A DNA stretch of 26,582 bases from an uncultured Oscillospiraceae bacterium (GTDB lineage: Bacteria; Bacillota; Clostridia; Oscillospirales; Oscillospiraceae): contig CAJULM010000036.1 of NCBI GenBank assembly GCA_910587285.1, positions 1-26,582 of the forward strand. The letters run 5' to 3'. Shown piece by piece: positions 8,750 to 16,219 of this stretch; the first letter of the stretch is position 1, and each line of letters begins with the position of its first letter. A program made the position numbers and the translations under genes. The notes below the pieces were generated by a model, which saw only the letters and a program-made list of their open reading frames with translations, did not search any database and was not told the origin of the DNA.

Positions 8750-9109
8750 ATTCCCCCCCCGGTGGCGGCGCACCCGGCCACGGGTCTTTCGCCGCCGCTC
8801 CTGCTGGGCGCATTTGGCGCAGTATTTTGCCCGGTTGCTCCGGGCGATGAAGGGCTTGCCGCACAAGGTACAGTTTTTCCAGGTGTAAACGACGCCCATC
8901 ACTTCCGCGTTCAGCTCCGGGTCAGCCGGGAGGACGGCGGCACGGAAATACTTGCAGATGGGCACCGGCGTGATAAGCTGGGGGCAGGGGTGGAGATCGC
9001 CGTCATCCAGGCGCAGGCAGTTGCCGCCGTCATAGTTGGCGCACAAGCGCCGGATCAGGGTCTTGGCCCGCCTGCGCTGTCCCTCGCTCATCCGGGGCAG
9101 CTCACCCAT
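8738..9109 (-). CDS. Cysteine-rich VLP-type small protein
   Basis: About 123 residues with LIRRLCANYDGGNCL near the N-terminus, then CPQLITPVPICKYFRAAVLP, then a zinc-knuckle-like CTLCGKPFIARSNRAKYCAKC and a very basic tail ending in RRHRGGN. The order of Cys motifs matches the family called Cys-rich VLP, common in conjugative elements of Clostridia. The four paired cysteines and the Arg/Lys tail suggest a metal-binding, nucleic-acid-binding protein, which is inference. The ATG at 9109 overlaps the TGA of topB (9102-9104), and no strong ribosome binding site is visible, so translation is probably coupled to topB. Upstream in-frame ATGs lie inside topB and are less likely. The stop lies in the right arm of an inverted repeat. 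Confidence 0.8.
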   Translation of the reverse strand: MGELPRMSEGQRRRAKTLIRRLCANYDGGNCLRLDDGDLHPCPQLITPVPICKYFRAAVLPADPELNAEVMGVVYTWKNCTLCGKPFIARSNRAKYCAKCAQQERRRKTRGRVRRHRGGNVTL

Positions 9110-11138
9110 GGCCGAACACCAGCTTATAACTGGCCCGCTCCCCATCGTCCTCCAGTACCACCGTGGCGTCGTAGGTTTTCCCGGTTTTCTCCGAGAAGCA
9201 GCCGGTGAGCTTCACACGGCCCTTACTCAGCAGGGCGGTGGCGATAGGCTTGGTGAGCGTCTTTTTCTTGGCGGCAAAAAATTTGCAGTCTTTCCACAGG
9301 GCAAAGCGGCACTCCCGGTTTTCGCAGAAAAAGCCCTTCTTGGCCTCCACCACAGCGCCGCCGCACCGGGGGCAGGGGCCGACGGCCTCCCGTGCCGAGG
9401 GGAACAGGGCCTGTGCGCCGGGGACAGGGCGGTAGGTTTCCACCAGCTCCTTCACCATGGCGGCGATGTCCCCCATGAAGTCCTCGCCGGACAGCTCCCC
9501 CCGCTCCACCTGCCCCAGCCGCTGCTCCCAGTCGGCGGTGAGCAGGGGCGATTGCAGGGCTTCCGGCAGGACGGCCACCAGGGAGCTGCCCGCATGGGTG
9601 GGCAGGAGGTTGGTGATCTTCTTGGTCTTTTTCCGCTCCACCAGCCCGGTGGCCACCAGCTTTTCCAGGATGGCGGCGCGGGTGGCGGGGGTGCCGATGC
9701 CCTTCCGCTCTGCGTCATCGGGCATTTCCTCCGCCCCGGCACATTCCATGCTGGCAAGGATGGTGTCCTCGGTGAAATGCTTGGGCGGTGTTGTTTTGCC
9801 CTCCTTCACCTGGACCGCATCCACCGCCAGCGTCTGACCCTCTGCCAGAGCGTCCGGCAGGGCGGCATCCTTGGAGGGCGCGGCATAAGCCCGCCAGCCC
9901 ATGTCCAGCACCGCTTTTCCTTTGGCGGTGAAGCGATGTCCGCCACACTCCGCCGTCAGGCTGGTCTCGGCGTACCGATGGGGCGGACAGACCGCCCGGA
10001 GCAGCCCCAGCGACACCAGCCGCAGAATTTCCCGCTCTCCCTGGGCGAGGTCGGCATGGGCGGTGCTCCTGGTGGGGACGATGGCATGGTGGTCGGAGAC
10101 TTTTCCGCTGTCGCACACCTGGGCCGCTGATATGCTCCCCACAGGCTTCACGCCGCAGATCGTGACGGCGGCGGACAGCAGGGCAGGGACCACACTCTCC
10201 ATATCGTCCGTCAGATACCGGCTGTCCGTTCGGGGATAAGTACACAGCTTTTTCTCATAGAGGGCCTGCAAATAGTCCAGCGTTTGCTGGGCGGTGTAGC
10301 CCAGGATGCGGTTGGCGTCCCGCTGGAGGGTGGTCAGGTCATAGAGGGCCGGGGGCCGCTCGGTTTTCTCCTTCTGCTCCACCGCCTGGACGGTGGCGGT
10401 GCCGCCCTCACAGGCGGCGGCGATGGCGGCGGCGTCCTCTTTGGCAGCGATTCGCTCCCCAGTGACGGTCATGCCACCGCAGGTCAGCTCCACCGTGTAG
10501 AACGGCACCGGCTCAAAGGCGGCGATCTCCGCCTCCCGCTGAGCGATCATCGCCAGGGTAGGGGACATGACGCGCCCGATGTTCAGCGTCCGGCCATACA
10601 GCACGGAGAACAGCCGGGTGGCGTTGATGCCCACCAGCCAATCCGCCTTTTGGCGGCACAGCGCCGCTTGGTGGAGGCCGTCATAGTCGCTGCCGGGGCG
10701 CAGGTTAGCGAAGCCCTCCCGGATGGCGCTGTCCTCCATGCTGCTGATCCACAGCCGTTTCATGGGCTTGGTACAGCCCGCCAGATGGTAGGCGGTGCGG
10801 AAAATCAGCTCCCCCTCCCGTCCGGCGTCACAGGCGTTCACCACCTCGGACACGTCCTCCCGGCGAAACAGGGTGCGCAGAATGTCGAACCGCTCCCGCT
10901 TGTCCTGGCCGATGGTGAAGCGCCAGTGTTCCGGCAGGATGGGCAGATCCTCCCGCCGCCACTTGTCATACCTGGGATTATAGACGGCAGGCTCGGCCAG
11001 CCCCGCCAGATGGCCGATGCACCAGCTCACCAGCCAGCCATTGCCCTCCATATGGCCATCCTTCCGGGCCGAAGCCCCCAGCACCTGGGCGATGCCCATG
11101 GCAACCGAGGGTTTTTCCGCGATGACAACGCGATACAT
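9102..11138 (-). CDS. topB: Type IA DNA topoisomerase III of the conjugative element
   Basis: This 678-residue protein carries the TOPRIM signatures VVIAEKPSVA (5-14) and CDAGREGELIFR (103-114), and a catalytic tyrosine Y301 in the motif LCTYPRTDSRYL. Further IA-core motifs are IGRVMSPTLAMI and RKGIGTPATRA. The C-terminus has a CPRCGG...CENREC zinc ribbon (about 594-620). It cuts and passes single DNA strands, and in Tn1549/CTn elements a topB-like gene is part of the conserved conjugation set, probably resolving DNA during transfer or replication. The ATG at 11138 is preceded by AAGGAG 11 bases upstream. A promoter (11196-11224) and a leader hairpin (11162-11191) precede it. The downstream Cys-rich gene overlaps its stop codon. 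The length is normal and nothing is missing. Confidence 0.96.
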   Translation of the reverse strand: MYRVVIAEKPSVAMGIAQVLGASARKDGHMEGNGWLVSWCIGHLAGLAEPAVYNPRYDKWRREDLPILPEHWRFTIGQDKRERFDILRTLFRREDVSEVVNACDAGREGELIFRTAYHLAGCTKPMKRLWISSMEDSAIREGFANLRPGSDYDGLHQAALCRQKADWLVGINATRLFSVLYGRTLNIGRVMSPTLAMIAQREAEIAAFEPVPFYTVELTCGGMTVTGERIAAKEDAAAIAAACEGGTATVQAVEQKEKTERPPALYDLTTLQRDANRILGYTAQQTLDYLQALYEKKLCTYPRTDSRYLTDDMESVVPALLSAAVTICGVKPVGSISAAQVCDSGKVSDHHAIVPTRSTAHADLAQGEREILRLVSLGLLRAVCPPHRYAETSLTAECGGHRFTAKGKAVLDMGWRAYAAPSKDAALPDALAEGQTLAVDAVQVKEGKTTPPKHFTEDTILASMECAGAEEMPDDAERKGIGTPATRAAILEKLVATGLVERKKTKKITNLLPTHAGSSLVAVLPEALQSPLLTADWEQRLGQVERGELSGEDFMGDIAAMVKELVETYRPVPGAQALFPSAREAVGPCPRCGGAVVEAKKGFFCENRECRFALWKDCKFFAAKKKTLTKPIATALLSKGRVKLTGCFSEKTGKTYDATVVLEDDGERASYKLVFGHG

Positions 11139-11161
11139 AAAATCACACTCCTTGAAATGGT

Positions 11162-11191
11162 GAGCGGCCCCGAATCCTGTCGGAGCCGCTC
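11162..11191 (-). promoter_or_regulatory. Stem-loop at the 5' end of the topB transcript
   Basis: GAGCGGC at 11162-11168 pairs with GCCGCTC at 11185-11191, and inside it CCGA (11170-11173) pairs with TCGG (11180-11183) around a 6-base loop ATCCTG. The dyad starts about 4 bases downstream of the predicted -10 box of topB, so it would form at or very near the 5' end of that mRNA. It could stabilise the message or be an operator dyad. No U-tract follows on either strand, so I do not call it a terminator. Confidence 0.6.
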
Positions 11192-11195
11192 GGAA

Positions 11196-11224
11196 AATAT
11201 AGATTGCGTTCTGTTCTCCGTCAA
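11196..11224 (-). promoter_or_regulatory. Predicted sigma-A promoter of topB
   Basis: On the minus strand TTGACG (11224-11219) is followed after exactly 17 bases by TATATT (11201-11196), each box matching consensus at 5 of 6 positions. It interlocks with the opposite-strand promoter at 11204-11232, so RNA polymerase probably cannot occupy both at once. Confidence 0.65.
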
Positions 11225-11232
11225 ACTATAAT
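11204..11232 (+). promoter_or_regulatory. Predicted promoter of the plus-strand gene at 11270
   Basis: A perfect TATAAT at 11227-11232 sits 17 bases after TTGCGT at 11204-11209, a weak -35 with 3 of 6 matches. Transcription would begin near 11239. This rules out the two upstream in-frame starts at 11204 and 11231 and supports the ATG at 11270. Confidence 0.55.
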
Positions 11233-11269
11233 GGGAACGAGACAACTGGAAAGGACGTGCAATCTACTT

Positions 11270-11572
11270 ATGAAAAAATACACGATCTTCCGTATGCCCG
11301 CCGAGGATGATGAAAACTATGGTCAGCATGAATTGATCGGCGTCGAGTACGGCGAGGACATCTATGACACCACGGACAGGCTAATCCAGGCCGTTTGTGA
11401 GGATCTGTCCGAGAACCCGGAATACGCCAAGTGCGAAACCTATGCCGATCCTCCCGATGAACTGGAGGGTGCTTCGCCGTATCAATATCAGATGTGCGGC
11501 ATCGTGTCCCCGGCCTATGCGGAAACCAACACCGTGATCTATTACGGCATCACCGAGACAGAGCGCGATTGA
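11270..11572 (+). CDS. Small acidic protein of unknown function, divergent from topB
   Basis: A 100-residue, strongly acidic protein starting MKKYTIFRMPAEDDEN, with HELIGVEYGEDIYDTTDRL in the middle. I do not recognise a characterised family. I see no membrane segment, Cys cluster or DNA-binding motif. The ATG at 11270 follows GGAAAGGA with a long 14-base spacer, and a TATAAT box lies 38 bases upstream. It is the only gene on this strand in the element. It is divergent from topB, with intermeshed promoters, and convergent with the DUF4366 operon, overlapping the last 23 bases of the small Cys-rich gene. A GC stem (11582-11588 with 11597-11603) follows the stop but lacks a T-run. The acidic, small form would suit a DNA mimic or a regulator, which is speculation. 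Confidence 0.7.
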   Translation: MKKYTIFRMPAEDDENYGQHELIGVEYGEDIYDTTDRLIQAVCEDLSENPEYAKCETYADPPDELEGASPYQYQMCGIVSPAYAETNTVIYYGITETERD

Positions 11573-11756
11573 CAGTTGGCAGGGGTGGGATAGCCTCCAC
11601 CCCTCGATAGCAGGGCAGGACGCACCGCTCACCGCAGCGTTTACAGCCGTGGCAGGGGTGGCCTTTGGGTGGGTCAGGCTGGGGATTCCGCTCCTGGTGG
11701 GGGCGCGGGTTCTGCATCATCAGCCGTTCCAGGGCGCTGGACGTGAAATACCTCAT
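11550..11756 (-). CDS. Small cysteine-rich protein coupled to DUF4366
   Basis: A 68-residue protein starting MRYFTSSALERLMMQ, with a Pro/Arg-rich middle and a compact CHGCKRCGERCVLPC cluster of five cysteines in 15 residues. I do not recognise a named family with certainty. The Cys spacing suggests zinc or Fe-S binding. The start overlaps the stop of the DUF4366 gene as ATGA, which argues that it is a real, translationally coupled gene and not chance. Its 3' end overlaps, tail to tail, the plus-strand gene ending at 11572. The last 15 or so residues may be less conserved, because the Cys block ends near residue 49. Confidence 0.6.
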   Translation of the reverse strand: MRYFTSSALERLMMQNPRPHQERNPQPDPPKGHPCHGCKRCGERCVLPCYRGVEAIPPLPTVNRALSR

Positions 11757-12541
11757 TCGTCCTCCCCGTCCTCCGGCCCGTCATCGGGATCGTCCTCGTC
11801 CCCGTAGTCATACTCGTCCAGGTCGGCGCTGCCCTTCACATCCGGCTTTTTCTTCTTGAATATGACGAAGTAGGCCGCGCCGCCGCCAGCCAGGAGAACC
11901 AGCCCCACGATAGCCAACAGGCCGTTCCCGGTTTTGGGCTTCTCCGGCTCCGGCTCGGGGTCAGGCTGTTCCGATTCCACCGGGGCGGGCGGCTCCGGCT
12001 CTTTACCCGCGCACTCGGTCATGTTGACGGAACAGACCGGGCAGGCGGTGTTGACCGCCCCGGCGTGGCATTTGTCGGTGCAGATGCAAGCGGCGGGTTC
12101 CCCCTGCTCCACCAGGGCGGCGAGGTCGGCCTCGTCCACCTTGTTCAGAAAATAGGTCTGATATTGTTCCCCGTCCTCGTCCACCGGGGCGTCATAGTCG
12201 ATTACGATGTAGAAGGTGTTCCCGCCCCGGCCCTCCACGGTGATGAACTGCTTGTGGGTGTCCTTGTCATAGAGCAGGTCGCGGGTGGAGAACTCGCTGC
12301 CGGGGGACAGCGGCTCCCCCTGGGCGGGCGTCTGCTGGGGGCCAGTGGAGGGCTGGCCCGTCTGCTGAACATCAGCGGGCGCGGTGGGCTGGGGAGACGG
12401 GGCGGAACCCTGGCTCCAGTATTCCAGAACCTTGTCGCTCCCGTCCTCCGGCCCGCCGCCCGCAAAGGCGGTGAGGGGCAGCGTGGCGCAGCACAGCACC
12501 GCCGCCAGCACCATGGTCAGGAGGCGTTTACATTTCCCCAT
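11753..12541 (-). CDS. DUF4366 family membrane-anchored protein
   Basis: About 262 residues. A signal peptide (MGKCKRLLTMVLAAVLCCA through TAFA, residues 1-27) leads to a Pro/Gln-rich stretch, a globular part (FYIVIDYDAPVDEDG, YQTYFLNKVDEADL), a Cys cluster (CICTDKCHAG, CPVCSVNMTEC, about 150-180), a Glu/Pro-rich spacer, one transmembrane helix (GLLAIVGLVLLAGGG, about 208-229), a KKKK stop-transfer and a very acidic tail. This order matches DUF4366 proteins encoded beside DUF4315 and the NlpC/P60 protein in CTn elements, probably a surface part of the mating apparatus (inference). I chose the ATG at 12541 because GGAGG lies 8 bases upstream and the signal peptide starts there. It overlaps the DUF4315 stop by 14 bases and couples to the next gene by ATGA. 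Confidence 0.85.
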   Translation of the reverse strand: MGKCKRLLTMVLAAVLCCATLPLTAFAGGGPEDGSDKVLEYWSQGSAPSPQPTAPADVQQTGQPSTGPQQTPAQGEPLSPGSEFSTRDLLYDKDTHKQFITVEGRGGNTFYIVIDYDAPVDEDGEQYQTYFLNKVDEADLAALVEQGEPAACICTDKCHAGAVNTACPVCSVNMTECAGKEPEPPAPVESEQPDPEPEPEKPKTGNGLLAIVGLVLLAGGGAAYFVIFKKKKPDVKGSADLDEYDYGDEDDPDDGPEDGEDE

Positions 12542-12755
12542 GGTGGCTGTCCTCCTGCGCCACCGGGCGGGCGGCACGGATCAGCGCGGCGAGCTGGTCC
12601 GGGTCCAGCCCCATGCCCCGCACGAGGCCGATGATGTCCAGGTTTTCCAGCTCGGTGCGCTGCTTGTCCAGCTCCGCCTGCCGCCCTTGCAGCTCGGCAA
12701 TTTTGGCGGCGTTTTTCTCATACTCCGCGTTGATCTTCTTGATTTTCGGGTTCAT
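12528..12755 (-). CDS. DUF4315 family protein
   Basis: A 75-residue, mostly helical protein starting MNPKIKKINAEYEKN, with heptad-like charge (KIAELQGRQAELDKQRTELENL) predicting a coiled coil over residues 10-40. It then has DIIGLVRGMGLDPDQLAALI, the DUF4315 signature. Function unknown. It is conserved between the NlpC/P60 and DUF4366 genes in Tn1549/CTn conjugation modules, so a structural or accessory role in the transfer machinery is inferred. The ATG at 12755 follows AAAGGAG about 11 bases upstream, and longer versions starting further upstream would run into the NlpC/P60 gene. The 3' end overlaps the DUF4366 start by 14 bases. Confidence 0.88.
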   Translation of the reverse strand: MNPKIKKINAEYEKNAAKIAELQGRQAELDKQRTELENLDIIGLVRGMGLDPDQLAALIRAARPVAQEDSHHGEM

Positions 12756-12772
12756 AAAACTGACAACTCCTT

Positions 12773-14467
12773 TCATGGCTCCCGAAGCCTGCCAAAAGCA
12801 TAAAAATGCTCCTGCCAGTACGGGGTGTTGATGTTGGCGTAGGAAATGGGCGATCCGCAATGGATCATCATCCCATTGCCCACATAGATGCCCACATGGG
12901 TGGGCCTGTCCGGGTAGGGCGCGTCATAGGTGCCGACGAAAAACACCAAATCGCCGGGTCTGGCGTTGGCCCTGGACACAGGGGTGCAGACATCCTCCAG
13001 CCCCATCACCCCCAGCCGCCCATAGTTCCAGCCGCTGTGGTTGATGACCCAGGACACATAGCCGGAGCAGTCGAAGGAGGTGGAGGGGTTGGTGCCGCCC
13101 CAAACATAGGGATAGCCGAGATATTTTTCAGCTTCGGCAACCATTTTTGCAAAGACTTCATCCTCCAATGCTGACCGGGGTATGTCGTAGTCCAGATAGT
13201 CCTCCCGCCGGGAGGCGTTGGGGTATTCGGCGGTAGGGAACAGATCCGGGCGGTTGCCCAGGGCAGCCATATAGGTGGCGTAGAGATGCAGCCCGTCCTC
13301 GTCCAGCACCAGGACCGGCAGATGGGACAGGTCGGAATTGACCAGCTTCACCTTGCAGATGGTGTATTCATAGGGCTGGCCGTCCCCGTCCTGGCGGGTC
13401 TCGGTGGTGACGGTCTCGGTGAGGGTGTACTGCTTTTCAAAGAGCATTTCCAGGGTGGGCCGCGCCTGTTCCAGCGTCCAGCCGCCCCGGCGATAGGCGG
13501 TGAGCAGGGAGATCAGCACATAGGGGTCGTGGCCGATCTCGTCCAGGTCGAATTGGTATTCGTCATGGCCGGGGTGCAGGGCGGCGTAGTTGTCCAGCTC
13601 GTTCTTCAGCTCCGCCTCCATCCCGGCGTAAGCGGCCTCCGCCCCCAGCATATCCCCGTCGGCGGAGGGGTAGGTGGAACCGCCCAGCCCGGACAACACC
13701 CCCTCCACCAGCGCCGCGCAGGAGGACAGTCCGTTGAGGAACACGGACACCGCCAGGAACAGGGCCAGCGCCAGGGCCGCGCCCTTTTTGTGCCGCCGGA
13801 GGAAGCTGCCGGTGGCCCTGGACTTCACCGCCGCCTGTTTCGCCGCTCTCATGGCGTTCTCCATGGTGGCGGCGACGCCCTCCCCGGAACGCACCGAGGC
13901 GGCGTACTGCTTGCGGATGGCCCGCTTCTGTCGCCACCGGGAGACGGGATTGCTGGAGAGGTCGGGATTGTCCCGGATATGCTTCTGATAAATGGCGTTT
14001 ACGTTGGCCCGCCCCATTTTCATCCGTGCCTTTTCCGCCTCCCGGTAGGGTTTCAGCTTCCGGGCGCGGGCGGAGCGCGCCGCCAGACGCGCCCCGCCCT
14101 CCGATGCTTCCTCCAGCCTGTGGGCGCTCTCCACGCCCGCATTTTCCTGTTCAGCCTCCTGAATCTTTCGGTGGGCCTGGGCGGAGACGGCGTTCAGCGG
14201 TGTGGACTTGACCGTATGGGAGAGCTTGGACACGGGTGCGGGCTTGTCCACGTCCTCAAACCGCAGCCGGGTCTTGGTCTTGCCTGTGGCCGGGTCCGCC
14301 TGCCGGTACTTCACCAGCTTTTTCTTTTTGGGCACCCTTTTTTGCGCCGCGTCCGCCTTGTCCGCCGCTCTGTCGGCGCGGCGGATGTGCTCCCTCAGCC
14401 GGGGATCGCCGCGTTCGGCGTCGGTGAACTGTAAACGGGACTGCTGCCCCGGTTTACTCCGGCTCAC
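12773..14467 (-). CDS. NlpC/P60 cell-wall hydrolase of the conjugation apparatus (CD1108 type)
   Basis: A 564-residue protein. The N-terminal 225 residues are very basic and helical (PKKKKLVKYR, RWRQKRAIRKQY) and probably cytoplasmic. One transmembrane helix follows (about 229-248, AALALALFLAVSVFL), then an extracellular part ending in an NlpC/P60 domain (about 445-560). The catalytic residues visible are C467 in STSFDCSGYV, H524 in THVGIYVG and H536 in MMIHCGSP. Such enzymes cut peptide bonds in peptidoglycan to let the conjugation channel through the wall. The start is GTG at 14467, overlapping the stop of the upstream DUF6674-like gene as GTGA, with only a weak ribosome binding site, so coupling is likely. 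The DUF4315 gene follows after 17 bases. It is probably full length. Confidence 0.92.
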   Translation of the reverse strand: MSRSKPGQQSRLQFTDAERGDPRLREHIRRADRAADKADAAQKRVPKKKKLVKYRQADPATGKTKTRLRFEDVDKPAPVSKLSHTVKSTPLNAVSAQAHRKIQEAEQENAGVESAHRLEEASEGGARLAARSARARKLKPYREAEKARMKMGRANVNAIYQKHIRDNPDLSSNPVSRWRQKRAIRKQYAASVRSGEGVAATMENAMRAAKQAAVKSRATGSFLRRHKKGAALALALFLAVSVFLNGLSSCAALVEGVLSGLGGSTYPSADGDMLGAEAAYAGMEAELKNELDNYAALHPGHDEYQFDLDEIGHDPYVLISLLTAYRRGGWTLEQARPTLEMLFEKQYTLTETVTTETRQDGDGQPYEYTICKVKLVNSDLSHLPVLVLDEDGLHLYATYMAALGNRPDLFPTAEYPNASRREDYLDYDIPRSALEDEVFAKMVAEAEKYLGYPYVWGGTNPSTSFDCSGYVSWVINHSGWNYGRLGVMGLEDVCTPVSRANARPGDLVFFVGTYDAPYPDRPTHVGIYVGNGMMIHCGSPISYANINTPYWQEHFYAFGRLREP

Positions 14468-15246
14468 AGCTCGGCCTCGCGGGGCTTTCTCCGCAGGTCA
14501 GGGCCGGGAAGGGCGGGGATCGCCGCTTTCCGCTGTGCCAACTGACGCCGGACGGAGGGCCGCTCCCGCTTCCCCCGTCCCTGCTCCGCAGTTTTGCCCA
14601 GCCGGTGTACCGCCCCCTCCGCCGTGCTGATCGTGTGGTTTATGCCGGAGAGGGAGGCGTGGGCCGCGCGGAGGGGGGCCAGCACAACGGCCTGGACGCG
14701 CCCCGCCTGTCCGCCGTCGATCTGCCGGGTCTCCTTCCCAACGGCGGCGCGTCCGGCGTTTTTCAAGTGCCCGCCAGCACTCCGCAGCTCCTGGCCCATG
14801 GCCTCGGCCCGCTCTACGGCGGCGCTGACGCCCTCCATGGCGCGGCTGACCTTGTCCCCCATGGATTCCAGCAGCTTGTGGACGCCCAGGGTGGAGAGCG
14901 CCCCGTCCAGAGCGCCGATCCCCAACCGCCGGACATCCTCCAACACGGATTTGGCCCAGGTGATCACCTTCTCCTTCACGGCGGCAAGCTGTTTGAGGGC
15001 CTGCCCCACCTTGTCCTGCGCGGCCTGGATCGCGCCCAGCAGCCGGTCCCCGGCGGACGGGGCCTGGGTCTGCTCCAACTGCTTTTTCACGCCCTGAAGC
15101 TCTGCCAGCACCGCGCTGTACTGCTGCTCCATGCTGTCCAGCGCGGCAACGAGGCAGGACAACTCCGCGCCCGTGGCCTCCCGGCCACTCTCCTTCATCA
15201 AGCGGAGCAACTGCACGACGGTTTCATCGTCACTCAGAAATCTCAT
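14464..15246 (-). CDS. DUF6674-like coiled-coil protein of the conjugation operon
   Basis: A 260-residue protein starting MRFLSDDETVVQLLRLMKE. It has SCLVAALDSMEQQYSAVLAEL (about 29-49) and long amphipathic helices throughout, with ALKQLAAVKEKVITWAKSV and RRLGIGALDGALSTLGVHKL typical of the family often labelled DUF6674. The C-terminal 50 residues are very basic. No catalytic motif or membrane segment is seen. The function is unknown. Its fixed place between virB4/PAPS-reductase-like and NlpC/P60 genes in CTn-type elements suggests an accessory transfer role. The ATG at 15246 has AAAGGAG 10 bases upstream. The NlpC/P60 gene starts at its stop codon (GTGA overlap). The family name is from memory and is moderately sure. 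Confidence 0.75.
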   Translation of the reverse strand: MRFLSDDETVVQLLRLMKESGREATGAELSCLVAALDSMEQQYSAVLAELQGVKKQLEQTQAPSAGDRLLGAIQAAQDKVGQALKQLAAVKEKVITWAKSVLEDVRRLGIGALDGALSTLGVHKLLESMGDKVSRAMEGVSAAVERAEAMGQELRSAGGHLKNAGRAAVGKETRQIDGGQAGRVQAVVLAPLRAAHASLSGINHTISTAEGAVHRLGKTAEQGRGKRERPSVRRQLAQRKAAIPALPGPDLRRKPREAEL

Positions 15247-15271
15247 GTGTGATCTTCTCCTTTCATAGAGT

Positions 15272-16219
15272 TCAGTCCGCCCCTGGCGGCTGGTAGGGAA
15301 CGCCGATGAAATCCAGCACCTTGCCGCAGCCCAGCTTATTCACGCAAAAATCATGCTGTTTGGGATGGGTCAGCGCCATGCGCTGGAAGCGGTTCGGCTC
15401 CTTCTCCAGATGGAGGCCGAACATACAGAACATACAGCCCGTGCGCTGTGCCCCGGTGGTGACGAGCTTCCCGTCCCGCTCCACAATATCCCCATAGATG
15501 GAGGCATAGGGGATGCCGGTCACGCGCAGGTATTGAAGGGCGTCCTGCTCCGTCCAGAAGGACAGTGGCTTAGAGATGGGTTCCTTTTTATCGTAGGCGT
15601 TGCAGCCGGTTTGCAGGAACGCCCCTTCCCTCCGCTTGCTCTCACAGGCCATCGTCCCCATGATGGCGGCCCTGCCGGTTTGACGGGCGTACTTGTGGAG
15701 GGGCCTCGTTTTCATCGCGCCGCAGCAGTATTCGGAAATGGGAAATGGCGCTTCCAACAGGAAGCGCCATTTCATATACCGCTGGCAAAACCAGGAGGGA
15801 CTGCCATCTGAATTGTAGCCGTTCAACTGACTGATTGCCCAGTTGCTGCCTTTTCTGGCGTAATAGATACGCTTTGCCACATCTTTTGATATGACGGGAT
15901 ATCCGTACTGCTCAATGATCTGGGTAAAGGGCATCGCCGGTTGCAGCCACGCCACATTGGGGATGGAGCGCACAAACTCCTGGATTTCCGGGTACTCCAT
16001 GCCGGTATCCGCATAGGCGGCGGGCACGTCCGGGTAGAGGCCCCGTACCAAATTTAAAAGCAGAGTTGAATCCTTTCCTCCGCTGAAGGAGACAAAGACC
16101 TTGCCATCATAGTGCTCATACCACTCCCGGATCAACGTCCGGCTCTCCTGGATCTTCCGCTCCAACGGCCACCCCTGCATGGTGAGCAGATCCTGCCGGG
16201 TGTAGACGGCCTCGCTCAT
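15272..16219 (-). CDS. PAPS-reductase-like PP-loop protein carried by the ICE
   Basis: A 315-residue protein with the PP-loop SFSGGKDSTLLL (about 44-55), which binds and hydrolyses ATP at the alpha-beta bond, followed by YADTGMEYPEI and a Cys-rich C-terminal half (EYCCGAMKTRPL, GCMFCMFG, CVNKLGC). This is the phosphoadenosine phosphosulfate reductase superfamily, which includes sulfate assimilation enzymes, DndC of DNA phosphorothioation and phage or ICE proteins of unknown substrate. The four or more paired cysteines could hold an Fe-S cluster, as in DndC (inference). The ATG at 16219 overlaps the virB4 stop (ATGA) and has AGGAGG 7 bases upstream inside virB4. No sulfate-assimilation or dnd neighbours are present, so a role tied to conjugation or DNA modification is more likely than sulfur nutrition. 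Confidence 0.85.
   Translation of the reverse strand: MSEAVYTRQDLLTMQGWPLERKIQESRTLIREWYEHYDGKVFVSFSGGKDSTLLLNLVRGLYPDVPAAYADTGMEYPEIQEFVRSIPNVAWLQPAMPFTQIIEQYGYPVISKDVAKRIYYARKGSNWAISQLNGYNSDGSPSWFCQRYMKWRFLLEAPFPISEYCCGAMKTRPLHKYARQTGRAAIMGTMACESKRREGAFLQTGCNAYDKKEPISKPLSFWTEQDALQYLRVTGIPYASIYGDIVERDGKLVTTGAQRTGCMFCMFGLHLEKEPNRFQRMALTHPKQHDFCVNKLGCGKVLDFIGVPYQPPGAD

Noticed and set aside
8628..8864. A 78-codon minus-strand frame across the ArdC leader
   Set aside because: It overlaps the Cys-rich VLP gene in another frame, has no ribosome binding site and spans the inverted-repeat leader.
9036..11231. Plus-strand frames opposite topB (364 and 315 codons)
   Set aside because: Composition is typical of antisense shadows, and topB is fully intact on the other strand.
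12756..12860. Longer N-terminus for the DUF4315 protein, starting at 12860
   Set aside because: The extension lies inside the NlpC/P60 gene and lacks family similarity, while the ATG at 12755 has a strong ribosome binding site.
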